A stretch of 64,000 bases of DNA from the NCBI RefSeq assembly GCF_900155945.1, contig NZ_FTMN01000009.1:154347-218346 (forward strand), given 5' to 3'. Shown piece by piece: positions 10,414 to 20,194 of the stretch. The DNA is from Marinobacterium stanieri (GTDB lineage Bacteria > Pseudomonadota > Gammaproteobacteria > Pseudomonadales > Balneatricaceae). Position 1 is the stretch's first letter. Each line of letters begins with the position of its first letter. A program made the position numbers and the translations under genes. The notes beneath the pieces are model-generated. The model saw nothing but the letters and a program-made list of their open reading frames with translations. It was not told the origin of the DNA and did no database searches.

Positions 10414-10443
10414 ATGATAACACCTGCTACGAATGACTGCCAA
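10414..10443 (-). promoter_or_regulatory. Predicted promoter of trxA
   Basis: On the minus strand TTGGCA (10438-10443), an 18-bp spacer and an extended -10 TGTTATCAT (hexamer 10414-10419) lie about 45 bp upstream of the trxA start. Confidence 0.5.
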
Positions 10444-10564
10444 ATTCGGTCCTTTTTTGCTCATTCAAGAGAGCCTTGTCATGAAAAAAGGTAGCGCCGG
10501 ACCTGCTATTACCGGTATTTTTTAGGGTCATATTGCGTTTGCCCGAGATTGAGGATACCGCTTG

Positions 10565-12085
10565 ATGCATGCTCAGGATCCATCCGTCGTTCCCGCTGCC
10601 GAAGCGCCACTGCTGGCCGCCATCGACCTGGGATCGAACAGTTTTCACATCATTGTCTCACGCCTGTTCGCCGGCGAACTGACGACGCTGGATGTGCTTT
10701 CGGACAAGGTACAACTGGCCGCCGGGTTGGATGAGGAAGATAACCTGACCGAAGCCGCAATCGAGCGCGGTATCGACTGCCTCAGCCGTTTCGCCCAGCG
10801 GGTACAGGCCCTGCCGCGCCAATCGATTCGTGTCGTCGGCACCAATGCACTGCGCCAGGCGCAGAATCGGGATCAGTTTATCGAACGTGCCGAAGCACTT
10901 CTGGGTACCCGGGTGGAAGTGATCGCCGGTCGCGAAGAAGCCCGCTTGATCTATCTTGGCGTGGCACACACACAAGCGGATGACACCGGGCGCCGCCTGG
11001 TCATCGATATCGGTGGCGGCAGTACCGAATTCATTATCGGCGAACGCTTCGAGCCCCGTGTCTGCGAAAGCCTGCATATGGGCTGTGTCAGCTACACCGA
11101 CCAGTTTTTTGCCGATGGCCAGATTACCGCCAGCGCCATGCACAAGGCCCGCACCGCCGCCATGCAGGAACTGCTGTCCATCCGCCGTGACTACCGCCGC
11201 CTGGGCTGGAACAGCAGCGTGGGTGCTTCGGGCACCGTCAAGGCAGCGCGTCAGGCCTGCCTGTCGCTGGGCTTCAGCACCGAATTCATTACGCGCGACG
11301 CGCTGAAGAAACTCTGTGATTACCTGATTCAGCAGGGTCACAGCGACAAGCTGGATATAGAAGGCATCAAACCGGAGCGACGCGCCGTTTTACCGGCAGG
11401 CGTGGCCATCCTCAGCGCCATTTTCGAGTCGCTGGACGTGGAAGCCATGAGCTTCTCCGACGGCGCTCTGCGTGAAGGCGTCCTCTATGACATGGCGGGT
11501 CGGCTGCGTCACGAAGATGTGCGTGAGCGCACCATCAACGCGCTGGCCAAACGCTATCACGTGGACCGCAAACAGGCGTCTCGGGTCGAAGCGACCGCCT
11601 TGATCGCACTGGCACAGGTCAAGGATGCCTGGCAGCTCAAAAGCAGCGATTATCAGGAGATGCTGAGCTGGGCAGCGCGAAGTCACGAAATCGGCCTGGC
11701 CGTTGCGCACAGCCAATTCCACAAGCACAGTGCCTACCTGCTGCAACACTCCGACCTGCCCGGCTTTACCCAGCAGGAACAACAGCTGCTGGCTTTCCTG
11801 GTGCGCGGCCACCGCCGCAAGTTCGCCAAAGAAGAGTACCGCCAGCTGGCTGCCGGCCTGCGCGAGCCCTATCGCTACCTGTGCCTGCTGCTGCGTCTTT
11901 CCGTGATCATGCACCGCAGCCGCAGCACAGCGCGCCTGCCCGCCTTTGAACTGAATGTGGATGGCAGCAAAATCGAACTGAGCTTCCCCGACGGCTGGCT
12001 CGATCACCACCCGCTGACGCGGGCCGACCTGGAGCAGGAAGCCACCTACCTGCGCAATATCGACTTCAAACTGAAACTCAGCTGA
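10565..12085 (+). CDS. ppx: Exopolyphosphatase
   Basis: Removes terminal phosphate from inorganic polyphosphate; the family also hydrolyses pppGpp. The 506-residue protein has the actin-like ASKHA fold with the first phosphate loop IDLGSNSFH (near residue 21) and the second IDIGGGSTE (near 148). The C-terminal half is the HD-like domain (from about 310). The start may be ATG 10565 or the adjacent TTG 10562; GAGG lies upstream. It is divergent from trxA. Its stop overlaps the start of the next gene (TGATG). Confidence 0.95.
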   Translation: MHAQDPSVVPAAEAPLLAAIDLGSNSFHIIVSRLFAGELTTLDVLSDKVQLAAGLDEEDNLTEAAIERGIDCLSRFAQRVQALPRQSIRVVGTNALRQAQNRDQFIERAEALLGTRVEVIAGREEARLIYLGVAHTQADDTGRRLVIDIGGGSTEFIIGERFEPRVCESLHMGCVSYTDQFFADGQITASAMHKARTAAMQELLSIRRDYRRLGWNSSVGASGTVKAARQACLSLGFSTEFITRDALKKLCDYLIQQGHSDKLDIEGIKPERRAVLPAGVAILSAIFESLDVEAMSFSDGALREGVLYDMAGRLRHEDVRERTINALAKRYHVDRKQASRVEATALIALAQVKDAWQLKSSDYQEMLSWAARSHEIGLAVAHSQFHKHSAYLLQHSDLPGFTQQEQQLLAFLVRGHRRKFAKEEYRQLAAGLREPYRYLCLLLRLSVIMHRSRSTARLPAFELNVDGSKIELSFPDGWLDHHPLTRADLEQEATYLRNIDFKLKLS

Positions 12086-13047
12086 TGCCCAGCGCACTGA
12101 TACGCAGCTGTCGCGAAATTCTCGCGGACAGCTGGAAGGTCATTGTCACCCTGTTTCGCATCATGGTCCCCGCCATCCTGGTGGTCAAAGTCCTGACAGA
12201 ACTGGGCGCGGCCCAGATACTGGGTCAGGTGTTTGCACCCGTGATGGGCTGGATGGGCCTGCCTCCTGAAGCCGGCCTGATCTGGGCCAGTGCCATGTTG
12301 ACCAACATCTACACCGGCGTGGTGATCTTTTTTTCCACTGCCGGCACCGATGGCTGGACGCTGGCCCAGGTCACCATTCTCGGTACCCTGCTGTTGAGTG
12401 CCCATAACCTGCCGGTGGAGCTGCGAGTGGCCCAGAAAGCCGGCTGCCGACTGTGGCCCCAGCTGCTGATGCGTGTTGGCGGCGGCCTTTTGTTCGGCAT
12501 CATTCTGCACCACAGTTACCAGCTCAGTGGCAGCCTTCAGATGGTGGAGCCGGTCCCCTGGACGCTCAGCACTGAGAAGGATGACTGGCTCAGCTGGAGC
12601 CTGTCCCAGCTTGAAATGCTGGCCTGGACCGCATTGGTGATCGTATTACTGCTCACCTCCCTGCGCATACTGCGCCTGATCGGCGTAGAGCGCCTGCTGG
12701 AGTGGCTGCTGCGTCCATTGCTGAAGCTGATCGGCATCGCGCCCTCGGCCCTGTCGATCACTCTGATCGGCATGACGCTGGGGCTGGCCTATGGTGGCGG
12801 GCTGTTGATTCGGGAAGCGGAACGGGGCGATATAGAACCGGCTGACATCTTCTGTTCCATCAGTCTGCTGGGCCTGTGTCACAGTCTGATTGAGGATACC
12901 CTGCTGGTCATGCTGATCGGCGCCGACCTGAGCGGTATTCTCTGGGCCCGTATTGTCTTTGCCCTGGTGATCATCGGGCTGCTCAGCCGTCTGATGCGCC
13001 GCATGTCTAGCCAGCGCTGGCTGGTACGTTCTGTCGCTCAACCCTGA
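12085..13047 (+). CDS. Gate-domain (nucleoside-recognition) inner-membrane protein
   Basis: A 320-residue polytopic protein with about eight hydrophobic segments and two copies of a Gate/nucleoside-recognition-like module, each followed by a loop with charged residues. Family members resemble spore maturation proteins and parts of nucleoside and FeoB transporters. The ATG overlaps the ppx stop codon, so the two are translationally coupled. That linkage could mean a role in phosphate or nucleotide handling, but no substrate can be read from the sequence. Confidence 0.75.
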   Translation: MPSALIRSCREILADSWKVIVTLFRIMVPAILVVKVLTELGAAQILGQVFAPVMGWMGLPPEAGLIWASAMLTNIYTGVVIFFSTAGTDGWTLAQVTILGTLLLSAHNLPVELRVAQKAGCRLWPQLLMRVGGGLLFGIILHHSYQLSGSLQMVEPVPWTLSTEKDDWLSWSLSQLEMLAWTALVIVLLLTSLRILRLIGVERLLEWLLRPLLKLIGIAPSALSITLIGMTLGLAYGGGLLIREAERGDIEPADIFCSISLLGLCHSLIEDTLLVMLIGADLSGILWARIVFALVIIGLLSRLMRRMSSQRWLVRSVAQP

Positions 13048-13093
13048 GCCGCCGGGCTGAATTTCTTCTCGGCTTTCACCAGAGCCACAAACA

Positions 13094-13121
13094 AAAACGC
13101 CCTGCATCAGCAGGGCGTTTT
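13094..13121. terminator. Bidirectional terminator between the Gate-domain gene and pckA
   Basis: An 11-bp perfect stem (AAAACGCCCTG / CAGGGCGTTTT) with a six-base loop and A/T runs on both sides, placed between two convergent genes. Confidence 0.88.
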
Positions 13122-13144
13122 CAGATCAGGAGCCAAGGCCGAAA

Positions 13145-14692
13145 TCAGACTTTCGGGCCGGCCGCCAGGATCTCTTCAGATACACCGTCGAACTTGGTGA
13201 AGTTGGTGACGAACTGCTTCGCCAGATCAGCCGCAGCTGCATCGTAGGCAGCCTTGTCAGCCCAGGTTTCACGCGGGTTCAGCAGTTTGCCGTCAACGCC
13301 CGGTACTTCAGTCGGTACCGCCAGGTTGATGCCATCCAGCTGTTCAGTGTTGCAATCTTTCAGCGCACCGCTCTGGATGGCGCTGATAATGGCACGTGTA
13401 GTCGGAATGCTGAAACGCTCGCCGGTACCGTAAGAACCACCGGTCCAGCCAGTGTTAACCAGGTAGACACGAGAGCCGTACTCTTCGATACGCTTCATCA
13501 GCAGTTCGGCATAAACGTGTGCCGGACGCGGGAAGAAAGGTGCGCCGAAGCAAGTGGAGAAAGTGGACTTGATGCCACCACCGGAACCCATTTCGGTAGA
13601 ACCAACCAGCGCGGTGTAACCGGACAGGAAGTGGTATGCAGCCGCTTCCTTGCTCAGCACGGATACCGGCGGCAGTACGCCGGTCAGGTCGCAGGTCAGG
13701 AAGACGATGGAATCCGGCTCGTCACCCATGTTGGTGGCAGAGCGCTTCTCAACGTGATCCAGCGGGTAGGCACAACGACCGTTCTCGGTCAGAGAGGTAT
13801 CGTTGTAGTCCGCCTTGCGCTTGTCATCCAGAGTAACGTTCTCGACGATAGCGCCGAAACGGATCGCATCCCAGATGATCGGCTCATTCTTCTTGCTCAG
13901 GTTGATGGTCTTGGCATAGCAACCACCTTCCAGGTTGAAGACAACGCCCTTGCCCCAGCCATGCTCGTCGTCACCGATCAGGTAACGCTCAGGGTCAGCA
14001 GACAGGGTGGTCTTGCCGGTACCGGACAGACCGAAGAACAAAGTGGTGGAACCGTCTTCGCCAATGTTGGCGGAGCAGTGCATCGGCAGCACGTCTTTTT
14101 CCGGCAGCAGGAAGTTCTGCACGGAGAACATTGCCTTCTTCATTTCACCGGCGTAACGCATGCCGGCGATCAGTACCTTGCGCTTGGCAAAGTTGAGGAT
14201 GACGCAGCCATCGGAGTTGGTGCCATCACGCTCAGGCTCACACTGGAAGCCGGCAGCGTTGATGATCTGCCACTCTTCCTTACCCTTGGGGTTGTACTCA
14301 TGCGGACGGATAAACAGGTTCTGACCAAAGAGGTTCTGCCACGCTGTCTCGGTGGTCATGCTCACCGCGAGGTAGTGGTTATGATCGGAACCCACGTGTA
14401 CGTTGGATACGTAATGTTCCTTGTCCGCCAGATATTCTTCTACACGCGCCCAGAGGGCATCAAACTTGTCGGCATCGAACGGACGGTTGATGTTGCCCCA
14501 CTCGATGGCGTCAGCCGTGCTCGGCTCTTCCACGATGAAGCGGTCCATCGGCGAGCGGCCAGTGCGCTGCCCGGTGGTGACAACCAGTGCTCCGGTGTCG
14601 GCCAGGACACCTTCGTTACGCGAGATCGCATTCTCAACCAGCTCGGCCGGGGTCAGATTCACGTGTACGCTATTGACGGTTTCTTTGGTCAT
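13145..14692 (-). CDS. pckA: Phosphoenolpyruvate carboxykinase (ATP)
   Basis: Gluconeogenic entry enzyme that turns oxaloacetate plus ATP into phosphoenolpyruvate; it fits an organism feeding on C4 acids through the TRAP system in this window. It has 515 residues, with the kinase-type P-loop GLSGTGKTT at 221-229 and the metal-binding DDEHGW just after. ATG 14692 gives the conserved N-terminus [13 protein letters not shown]; a frame extension to 14737 is not conserved. The purine-rich AAGGGA lies upstream. Confidence 0.97.
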   Translation of the reverse strand: MTKETVNSVHVNLTPAELVENAISRNEGVLADTGALVVTTGQRTGRSPMDRFIVEEPSTADAIEWGNINRPFDADKFDALWARVEEYLADKEHYVSNVHVGSDHNHYLAVSMTTETAWQNLFGQNLFIRPHEYNPKGKEEWQIINAAGFQCEPERDGTNSDGCVILNFAKRKVLIAGMRYAGEMKKAMFSVQNFLLPEKDVLPMHCSANIGEDGSTTLFFGLSGTGKTTLSADPERYLIGDDEHGWGKGVVFNLEGGCYAKTINLSKKNEPIIWDAIRFGAIVENVTLDDKRKADYNDTSLTENGRCAYPLDHVEKRSATNMGDEPDSIVFLTCDLTGVLPPVSVLSKEAAAYHFLSGYTALVGSTEMGSGGGIKSTFSTCFGAPFFPRPAHVYAELLMKRIEEYGSRVYLVNTGWTGGSYGTGERFSIPTTRAIISAIQSGALKDCNTEQLDGINLAVPTEVPGVDGKLLNPRETWADKAAYDAAAADLAKQFVTNFTKFDGVSEEILAAGPKV

Positions 14693-14884
14693 TACTGGAT
14701 TCCCTTGGCTGTTCGCCAAACTATTACCTGAAAGCAAAAAGGCACCTGCGTTCGGGTTAACGCAGTTCGGGTCAATTTTGGGGGCATATTATTGCACAAA
14801 ACGGGCCGTAATGGGACCGTTCGGCCCCACCGCATTCAAAATAGGAATTATTCGCAAGCTGCAACTATCTAAGCTGCTGATTCC

Positions 14885-15760
14885 TCAATGCATACGACCT
14901 TCCTGGTCCAAATATCCGGGCTCGCTGAACAGGGCACGAATATCAGTTTCATCAAAATGATACTGCTGATTACAGAACTGGCAGCCCACATCAATCAGGC
15001 CATTCTGTTCTTCCAGAATATCCAGCAATTCGTCTTCGGTCATGAACTTCAGCGCCTCGGCACTGCGCTCACGGGAACAGTCACATTGGAACACCAATGG
15101 CTGAGGTTCATACAGACGGCAGGTTTCCTCGTGGAACAGGCGGAACAGCAGGGCTTCGTTATCCAGGTTCAGCAACTCGTCATCGCTGAGAGTGGATGCC
15201 AGCATGCTGACACGGGACCAGTCTTCGTCACCGGTTTCCTCTGCCGGCAACACCTGCAGCATCAGACCAGCAGCACGGTTGCCATCCGCGGTCAGCTGGA
15301 TAGATGTACCCAACTGCTCGGACTGTTCAAAATAGGCCTGCAGACAGCCCGCCAGGGTAGCTTCTTCCAGCGGCACCACGCCCTGGTAACGCTGTCCCTG
15401 TTCTGGCTCTATGGTCAGGGCAATGCGCCCTTTTTTCAGCAGCTCGTTAAATGCCAGCGATTCATCCACCTCGCCTTCATAACGCGCGATGGCACGCAGG
15501 TGCTGGTGGTGATTACACTCGGCCATCAGCAGCGATACATTACCTTCACCCTGCGCCTGCAATAACAGACGGCCTTCGAACTTGAGCGTGATGCTGAGCA
15601 GGCTGACTGCAGCCAGCATTTCCCCCAGCAGCCGCTGCAGGACCGGCGGATAATCATGACGGGCCAGCACTTCCTGGTAGCTGGCGTCCAGGCCGGCGAC
15701 TACGCCGCGGACGTCGATCTGTTCAAAAAGGATGCGCTGAATCTGGTCGGGGTTGCTCAT
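14885..15760 (-). CDS. hslO: Redox-activated chaperone Hsp33
   Basis: A cytosolic holdase that is switched on by oxidative unfolding. The zinc-binding cysteines form CxC (Cys226, Cys228) and CxxC (Cys260, Cys263) in the C-terminal redox switch, separated by a 31-residue linker. Length 291 is normal. I chose ATG 15760 (MSNPDQIQRI); a GTG four codons upstream is also possible. It lies 141 bp after hslR, in the heat-shock cluster order yrfG-hslR-hslO known from enterics, here next to pckA as in E. coli. Confidence 0.96.
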   Translation of the reverse strand: MSNPDQIQRILFEQIDVRGVVAGLDASYQEVLARHDYPPVLQRLLGEMLAAVSLLSITLKFEGRLLLQAQGEGNVSLLMAECNHHQHLRAIARYEGEVDESLAFNELLKKGRIALTIEPEQGQRYQGVVPLEEATLAGCLQAYFEQSEQLGTSIQLTADGNRAAGLMLQVLPAEETGDEDWSRVSMLASTLSDDELLNLDNEALLFRLFHEETCRLYEPQPLVFQCDCSRERSAEALKFMTEDELLDILEEQNGLIDVGCQFCNQQYHFDETDIRALFSEPGYLDQEGRMH

Positions 15761-15901
15761 GCAGGTTTCCACAGGTGTTGAGCCTGGCCGGATTGCCAGG
15801 GTTTTACTGAAAAGGGTATTGCTTAAAATCTATACGCCTATTTTATCTGAACAGAGCTTTGTCTGAACAGGGCTCGATCACCCTGCCCTGACAGCAACCG
15901 G

Positions 15902-16315
15902 TTAATCCCAGCTGCCCTTGATGCGCAAGAGTTCACGACGACTCTTCTTGTTGGGTCGATGATCAGGTGCACTGCCCTGAGTCTTGCGCGCCATGGCACG
16001 TTCTTCACGGGCGCGCTGACTGTCTTCGGTTTCACGATACAGCAGCTGGGCTTCACTGGCGCCCTTGCGTTGATCAGACAGCGCCAGCACTTCGACGGTC
16101 TTTTCCTCAAAACCCTGGCGCACACGGATCAAGGCGCCCAGTTCTACAGCCTTGCTGCACTTGGTACGCTGCCCGTCATAGTGCACCTTGCCACCTTCAA
16201 TCATCTGTTTCGCCAGTGCGCGGGTCTTGTAGAAACGCGCCGCCCAGAGCCACTTGTCCAGACGCACACTTTTACTGTCCTGTTCTTTCTGTGCCTGCTT
16301 GTGTCCATGGCTCAT
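15902..16315 (-). CDS. hslR: Heat-shock protein 15, S4-domain RNA-binding protein
   Basis: A 137-residue protein with an N-terminal S4 RNA-binding domain (VRLDKWLWAARFYKTRALAKQMIEGGKVHYDG region, about 17-60) and a basic tail. In E. coli Hsp15 rescues 50S subunits carrying a stalled nascent chain. Its start overlaps the end of yrfG by 4 bp, so the two are co-translated. Confidence 0.94.
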   Translation of the reverse strand: MSHGHKQAQKEQDSKSVRLDKWLWAARFYKTRALAKQMIEGGKVHYDGQRTKCSKAVELGALIRVRQGFEEKTVEVLALSDQRKGASEAQLLYRETEDSQRAREERAMARKTQGSAPDHRPNKKSRRELLRIKGSWD

Positions 16316-16968
16316 AGGGCTGCAATGACCTCACTGAAATCGTTGGTGGCCGGATATTCATCAATCTGGCGTTCGGGCTGGGTAGAGTCCGGCTGGGTGA
16401 TCGACAACAGATGCGCAATCCCGTAGCGCCGCGCCGAGGCCAATACCGCCAGGCTGTCATCCACCAGCAGCGTGCGGGCCGGATCAAAGGGCTCCACTTC
16501 CTGCAGCGCCTGCCAGAACGCCTGTTCTTCCTTGGGGTAGCCAAAGTCATGGGAACAAACCACCAGATCCACATGGGTATCAATGGCTGTGACCTCCACC
16601 TTGAGCGCCAGACTGTCACGGTGGGCATTGGTGGCGATGAGGGTACGGCGACCACTGGCTCTCAAGGCATGCAAAAATGCCTTGGCGCCCGGACGAAAAC
16701 CGATGCGATCCATGATTTCACGCTTCAGGAGGGCGATGGGCAGGTTGAGCTGCTCGGTCCAGAAGTCCAGGCAGTACCAGCTCAAGGCGCCTTGCTCCTG
16801 GCGCAGACGCTCGTGAAGCCAGGCCCGTGCCGGCTCCAGCTCAAGGCCATGGTGCTGGGCATAACGCTCGGGCAACAGCTCCAGCCAGAAGTGGGAATCG
16901 AAGTGAAGATCAAGCAGTGTACCGTCCATATCCAGCAGGACCGTATCTATGGCTTGCCAATCAAGCAT
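16312..16968 (-). CDS. yrfG: HAD-family GMP/IMP nucleotidase YrfG
   Basis: A 218-residue haloacid-dehalogenase hydrolase with motif I DMDGTLLD (near residue 13), motif II Thr in LIATNAHR (near 110) and motif III/IV around the FGYPKEE lysine and LLVDDSLAVL aspartates. E. coli YrfG prefers GMP and IMP. First gene of the yrfG-hslR pair, divergent from nudE with 48 bp between them. Confidence 0.9.
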   Translation of the reverse strand: MLDWQAIDTVLLDMDGTLLDLHFDSHFWLELLPERYAQHHGLELEPARAWLHERLRQEQGALSWYCLDFWTEQLNLPIALLKREIMDRIGFRPGAKAFLHALRASGRRTLIATNAHRDSLALKVEVTAIDTHVDLVVCSHDFGYPKEEQAFWQALQEVEPFDPARTLLVDDSLAVLASARRYGIAHLLSITQPDSTQPERQIDEYPATNDFSEVIAAL

Positions 16969-17016
16969 ATTCAGTGAACACTCTGAGGGCTAACAACAGT
17001 TTCCGGATATATCAGT

Positions 17017-17565
17017 ATGACCGCCAAGCCCGAAATTTTGAAGCTGTCCAAAGTCGCCAACAGCCGGCTGTTTTACATCGAAGCCATGGAGTTGCGTTTC
17101 AGCAACGGCGTTGAACGCCAGTATGAGCGTCTGCGAACAGGCCGCCAGGGCGCCGTCATGATCGTGGCCATCAACGGCCGTGACGAGGTTCTGCTGATCC
17201 GCGAATATGCGGCCGGACTGGAAGAATATGTACTGACCCTGCCCAAAGGGTTGATCGACCCGGGCGAAGACGCAGCCACCGCAGCCAATCGCGAGCTGCA
17301 GGAAGAAGCCGGCTTCGGCGCGCGCGAAGTCTCCCATGTGCGCCAACTGACCGCCGCGCCCAACTACATGGGACACCGTCTTGAAGTCATGCTGGCCCGC
17401 GACCTCTACCCCAGCAAGCTGGAGGGCGACGAACCCGAACCGCTGGAAGTCATACCCTGGCCACTCAGCAAGTTGCCGGAACTGTTCGAGCGCGAAGAGT
17501 TTTCCGAGGGCCGGGCCATCGCAGCCCTGTGCCTGGTACAACAGCGTCTGGCCAAAACAGACTGA
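17017..17565 (+). CDS. nudE: ADP compounds hydrolase NudE
   Basis: A 182-residue Nudix hydrolase that splits ADP-ribose, NADH and similar dinucleotides. The Nudix box spans residues 78-100 (GLIDPGE, then RELQEEAGF) and is complete. As in enterics it sits divergently next to yrfG. No obvious ribosome site beyond a weak GGATAT is seen before ATG 17017. Confidence 0.93.
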   Translation: MTAKPEILKLSKVANSRLFYIEAMELRFSNGVERQYERLRTGRQGAVMIVAINGRDEVLLIREYAAGLEEYVLTLPKGLIDPGEDAATAANRELQEEAGFGAREVSHVRQLTAAPNYMGHRLEVMLARDLYPSKLEGDEPEPLEVIPWPLSKLPELFEREEFSEGRAIAALCLVQQRLAKTD

Positions 17566-17602
17566 CCCTTGTTTTTTGTGTTTGCGCCCATATGAACTCT
17601 GT

Positions 17603-17714
17603 ATCAGGTGATCTGATATACCGTTTCGATTGCACCTGATGCCCGCACAAACTGTGTCATGATAATGCCGAACATCGGTGCTATTATCGGGTCACCATGG
17701 AGGCACGCCTCCAT
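17603..17714 (+). promoter_or_regulatory. sodB upstream region: inverted repeats and predicted extended -10
   Basis: The 199-bp nudE-sodB gap holds an 8-bp inverted repeat ATCAGGTG / CACCTGAT (17603-17610 and 17633-17640). It also holds an extended -10 TGCTATTAT (17679-17687) and a perfect 18-bp palindrome, ATGGAGGC-AC-GCCTCCAT (17697-17714), about 50 bp before the sodB ATG. The last lies at the predicted transcript start, so it could be an operator or an mRNA-stabilising 5' hairpin. Confidence 0.4.
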
Positions 17715-17764
17715 ACACAACAATCAGTTTTATGCTGAACCTGTCAGATATATAGGGGATTACT

Positions 17765-18349
17765 ATGAGCTTCGAACTGCCGGCACTGCCGTACGCTATT
17801 GATGCACTGGAACCGCACATCTCCCAGGAAACCCTGGAATACCACCACGGCAAGCACCACAACACCTACGTTGTGAAGCTGAACGGTCTGGTACCGGGCA
17901 CCGAGTTTGAAGGCAAGTCTCTGGAAGAGATCATCAAAACGGCTCCGGCTGGTGGCGTATTCAACAACGCTGCTCAGGTTTGGAACCACACCTTCTACTG
18001 GCACTGCCTGTCTCCGAACGGTGGTGGCGCAGCTACCGGCGCGATCGCTGACGCAATTGCTGCCAAGTGGGGCTCTTTCGAAGCCTTCCAGGAAGCGTTC
18101 AACGACAAGGCCGTGAACAACTTCGGTTCCAGCTGGACCTGGCTGGTGAAGAATGCCGACGGCACCCTGGACATCGTCAACACCAGCAACGCTGGCACGC
18201 CGATGACCGAAGGCCAGACTGCTCTGCTGACTGTCGACCTGTGGGAACACGCTTACTACATCGACTACCGCAACGTACGTCCGGAATACCTGAAGAACTT
18301 CTGGGCGCTGGTCAACTGGGACTTCGTCAACGAAAACTACAACGCCTGA
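17765..18349 (+). CDS. sodB: Superoxide dismutase (Fe)
   Basis: Converts superoxide to hydrogen peroxide and oxygen. The 194-residue sequence has the metal ligands His27, His75 (in WNHTFYW), Asp158 and His162 (in [13 protein letters not shown]). The context GGVFNNAAQ is typical of the iron type, close to E. coli SodB. GGGGATT lies just before the ATG. Codon use is strongly biased (for example GGT, CGT, AAC), suggesting high expression. Followed by a clear terminator. Confidence 0.97.
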   Translation: MSFELPALPYAIDALEPHISQETLEYHHGKHHNTYVVKLNGLVPGTEFEGKSLEEIIKTAPAGGVFNNAAQVWNHTFYWHCLSPNGGGAATGAIADAIAAKWGSFEAFQEAFNDKAVNNFGSSWTWLVKNADGTLDIVNTSNAGTPMTEGQTALLTVDLWEHAYYIDYRNVRPEYLKNFWALVNWDFVNENYNA

Positions 18350-18368
18350 TAGCGTTGTCGTGATCTTC

Positions 18369-18392
18369 AAAAGGCGCCTGCGGGCGCCTTTT
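18369..18392 (+). terminator. Intrinsic terminator of sodB
   Basis: A 10-bp perfect stem AAAAGGCGCC / GGCGCCTTTT with loop TGCG, 20 bp after the sodB stop. Confidence 0.85.
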
Positions 18393-18436
18393 GTGTTTAT
18401 AATCGAGACATTTCCGTCGGCAAGGACAGCCTCAGA

Positions 18437-20194
18437 ATGCTCACTCCCACCACCCGCAAAGCGCTATTGTTCTGGCTTCTGCTGGGCGTCATTACCAGCA
18501 CTTTGATCCTGCGACTGGATTACGCCAGCATCAGTCAGCACCGCGAAGGACTGGTACGGACGCTGGAGCAGAACCTGCAAAAAGGTCTGGCCCATGAAGC
18601 AGCAGTGCTGCAGCATGCTGCCCACCTGGCTGACCGTTACCGACCACTGCCCTTTCACCTGCAGGATCACCTGCACGCTCTGTTAAATCTGTCCACGGCC
18701 GTGCAGCAGCTGTACCTGATGCAGCGGGTGGAAGAACCGGATGTGGACGCCTTTCTGAAACAGATGCGGCGGCGCCAACCCGGCTACCAGCTCCAGGGCC
18801 TCAGCCCCATGACGCTCCCCCCGGTTAGCCCTGACAGCGGTAATCCGGTGCATCATCCAGTGATCATGGCTCTGTCCGAAGGCGAGGCTCCAGCACCCTG
18901 GCAGCCCGGCACCGATCCTGGCCTGAGCCCGGCGCACAGAGCCGCGGTCATGAGCACTCCCAGTGCCGACACACCCCGCTATTCCCAAGTGTATCGCCTG
19001 CAACAGGGCGGGCCTGCCGTCAGTCTGTATGTACCGGTGGGCAATAGCGCCGATCTGCTGGGCCTGACCGCTTCCCTGTCGGATTTGCTCGATGCTCAGG
19101 ATCTGCCGGCTGGCAGTGTACTGAACCTGGTCGCCGGCGATAAAACCTTCCCCGTGCTGAGCTCGCCGCCGGATGTCACGCCACTGTTTTACCTGCCGCA
19201 ATCCTTTTCACTGCAACTGGATGAGCAGACATGGCAGCTGGCCTATGACTACCCGGTGTTCTGGCATCAACTGAGCTGGGGACCACAGCTGCTGGCGCTG
19301 GTGCTCAATACGCTGGGCAGCCTGCTGTTTCTGGCCTGGCTGCGTCAGCGCGAGGCCACCACCAGTTGCCGCCTGGAAAGCCAGCAGGTACATCAGCTGC
19401 AGCAACACCTGCAGCAACACAGCCAGGCTCTGCAGGAGCAGCTCAACGAGAACCAGCTGCTGACCCATCGTATTCTGGATATTCAGGAACGCGAACGGCG
19501 TCATCTGGCGCAGGAGCTGCATGATGAGTTGGGCCAGTGCCTGACCGCCATCCGCACCGATGCCCGCATGCTGCTGCAGGACCACCCTGACCCCGACAGC
19601 AGCGTGCACCAGCATGCCGAGAACATCGACAGCATTGCCGGCCACATCTACGACGTTACCTACGACCTGATGCACGCCCTGCGCCCCACACTGCTGGATG
19701 ATCTGGGTCTGGTTGATGCCTTACGCGAACTGGTCGGCGGCGGCCAGCTGGAGCGCCAGGGTATCCGTGTGGATTTGGCCCTCAAGGGGGCACTCAATGA
19801 GATGGGTGAACGCTACAACATTACCCTCTACCGCCTGATTCAGGAGGCACTGACCAATATTCAGCGTCATGCCCAGTGCCGACAGGTCAGCCTGCGCCTG
19901 GAACGGCTGGATATCGATACGCTCGATGATCGTGTAGAACTAGAGATCAGTGATAACGGTCAGGGGTTCGATCCTGCCGACCAGCGTCATAGCCGCCGCT
20001 TTGGCCTGCTCGGCATGCAGGCGCGGGTGCGCGCCCTGCACGGCGAATTTGATCTGCACAGCCAGCCGGGTGAAGGCACCCGGATCAGTATCAGGATTCC
20101 TCTGGTTGCAGCAGAGGTGCGAGGTGAGGCCAGACCGTCTGCAACAGAATCGGTTGTGCCGCCGCGGTTGGATGCAAACCGTCAGCCTGCATAA
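18437..20194 (+). CDS. Orphan membrane histidine kinase, CHASE-like sensor plus HisKA_3 (NarX/LiaS type)
   Basis: A 585-residue sensor kinase. There is one transmembrane helix at about 9-26, a periplasmic domain of about 250 residues resembling CHASE sensors, a second helix (about 281-302) and a Gln-rich coiled coil (315-345). The HisKA_3 phospho-acceptor helix follows, with His362 in AQELHDELGQ. The HATPase domain ends with DNGQGFDP and the glycine-rich FGLLGMQARV. Such kinases pair with LuxR-type regulators, but none is adjacent. Its last 104 bp overlap the 3' end of tesA on the other strand. The signal is unknown. Confidence 0.85.
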   Translation: MLTPTTRKALLFWLLLGVITSTLILRLDYASISQHREGLVRTLEQNLQKGLAHEAAVLQHAAHLADRYRPLPFHLQDHLHALLNLSTAVQQLYLMQRVEEPDVDAFLKQMRRRQPGYQLQGLSPMTLPPVSPDSGNPVHHPVIMALSEGEAPAPWQPGTDPGLSPAHRAAVMSTPSADTPRYSQVYRLQQGGPAVSLYVPVGNSADLLGLTASLSDLLDAQDLPAGSVLNLVAGDKTFPVLSSPPDVTPLFYLPQSFSLQLDEQTWQLAYDYPVFWHQLSWGPQLLALVLNTLGSLLFLAWLRQREATTSCRLESQQVHQLQQHLQQHSQALQEQLNENQLLTHRILDIQERERRHLAQELHDELGQCLTAIRTDARMLLQDHPDPDSSVHQHAENIDSIAGHIYDVTYDLMHALRPTLLDDLGLVDALRELVGGGQLERQGIRVDLALKGALNEMGERYNITLYRLIQEALTNIQRHAQCRQVSLRLERLDIDTLDDRVELEISDNGQGFDPADQRHSRRFGLLGMQARVRALHGEFDLHSQPGEGTRISIRIPLVAAEVRGEARPSATESVVPPRLDANRQPA

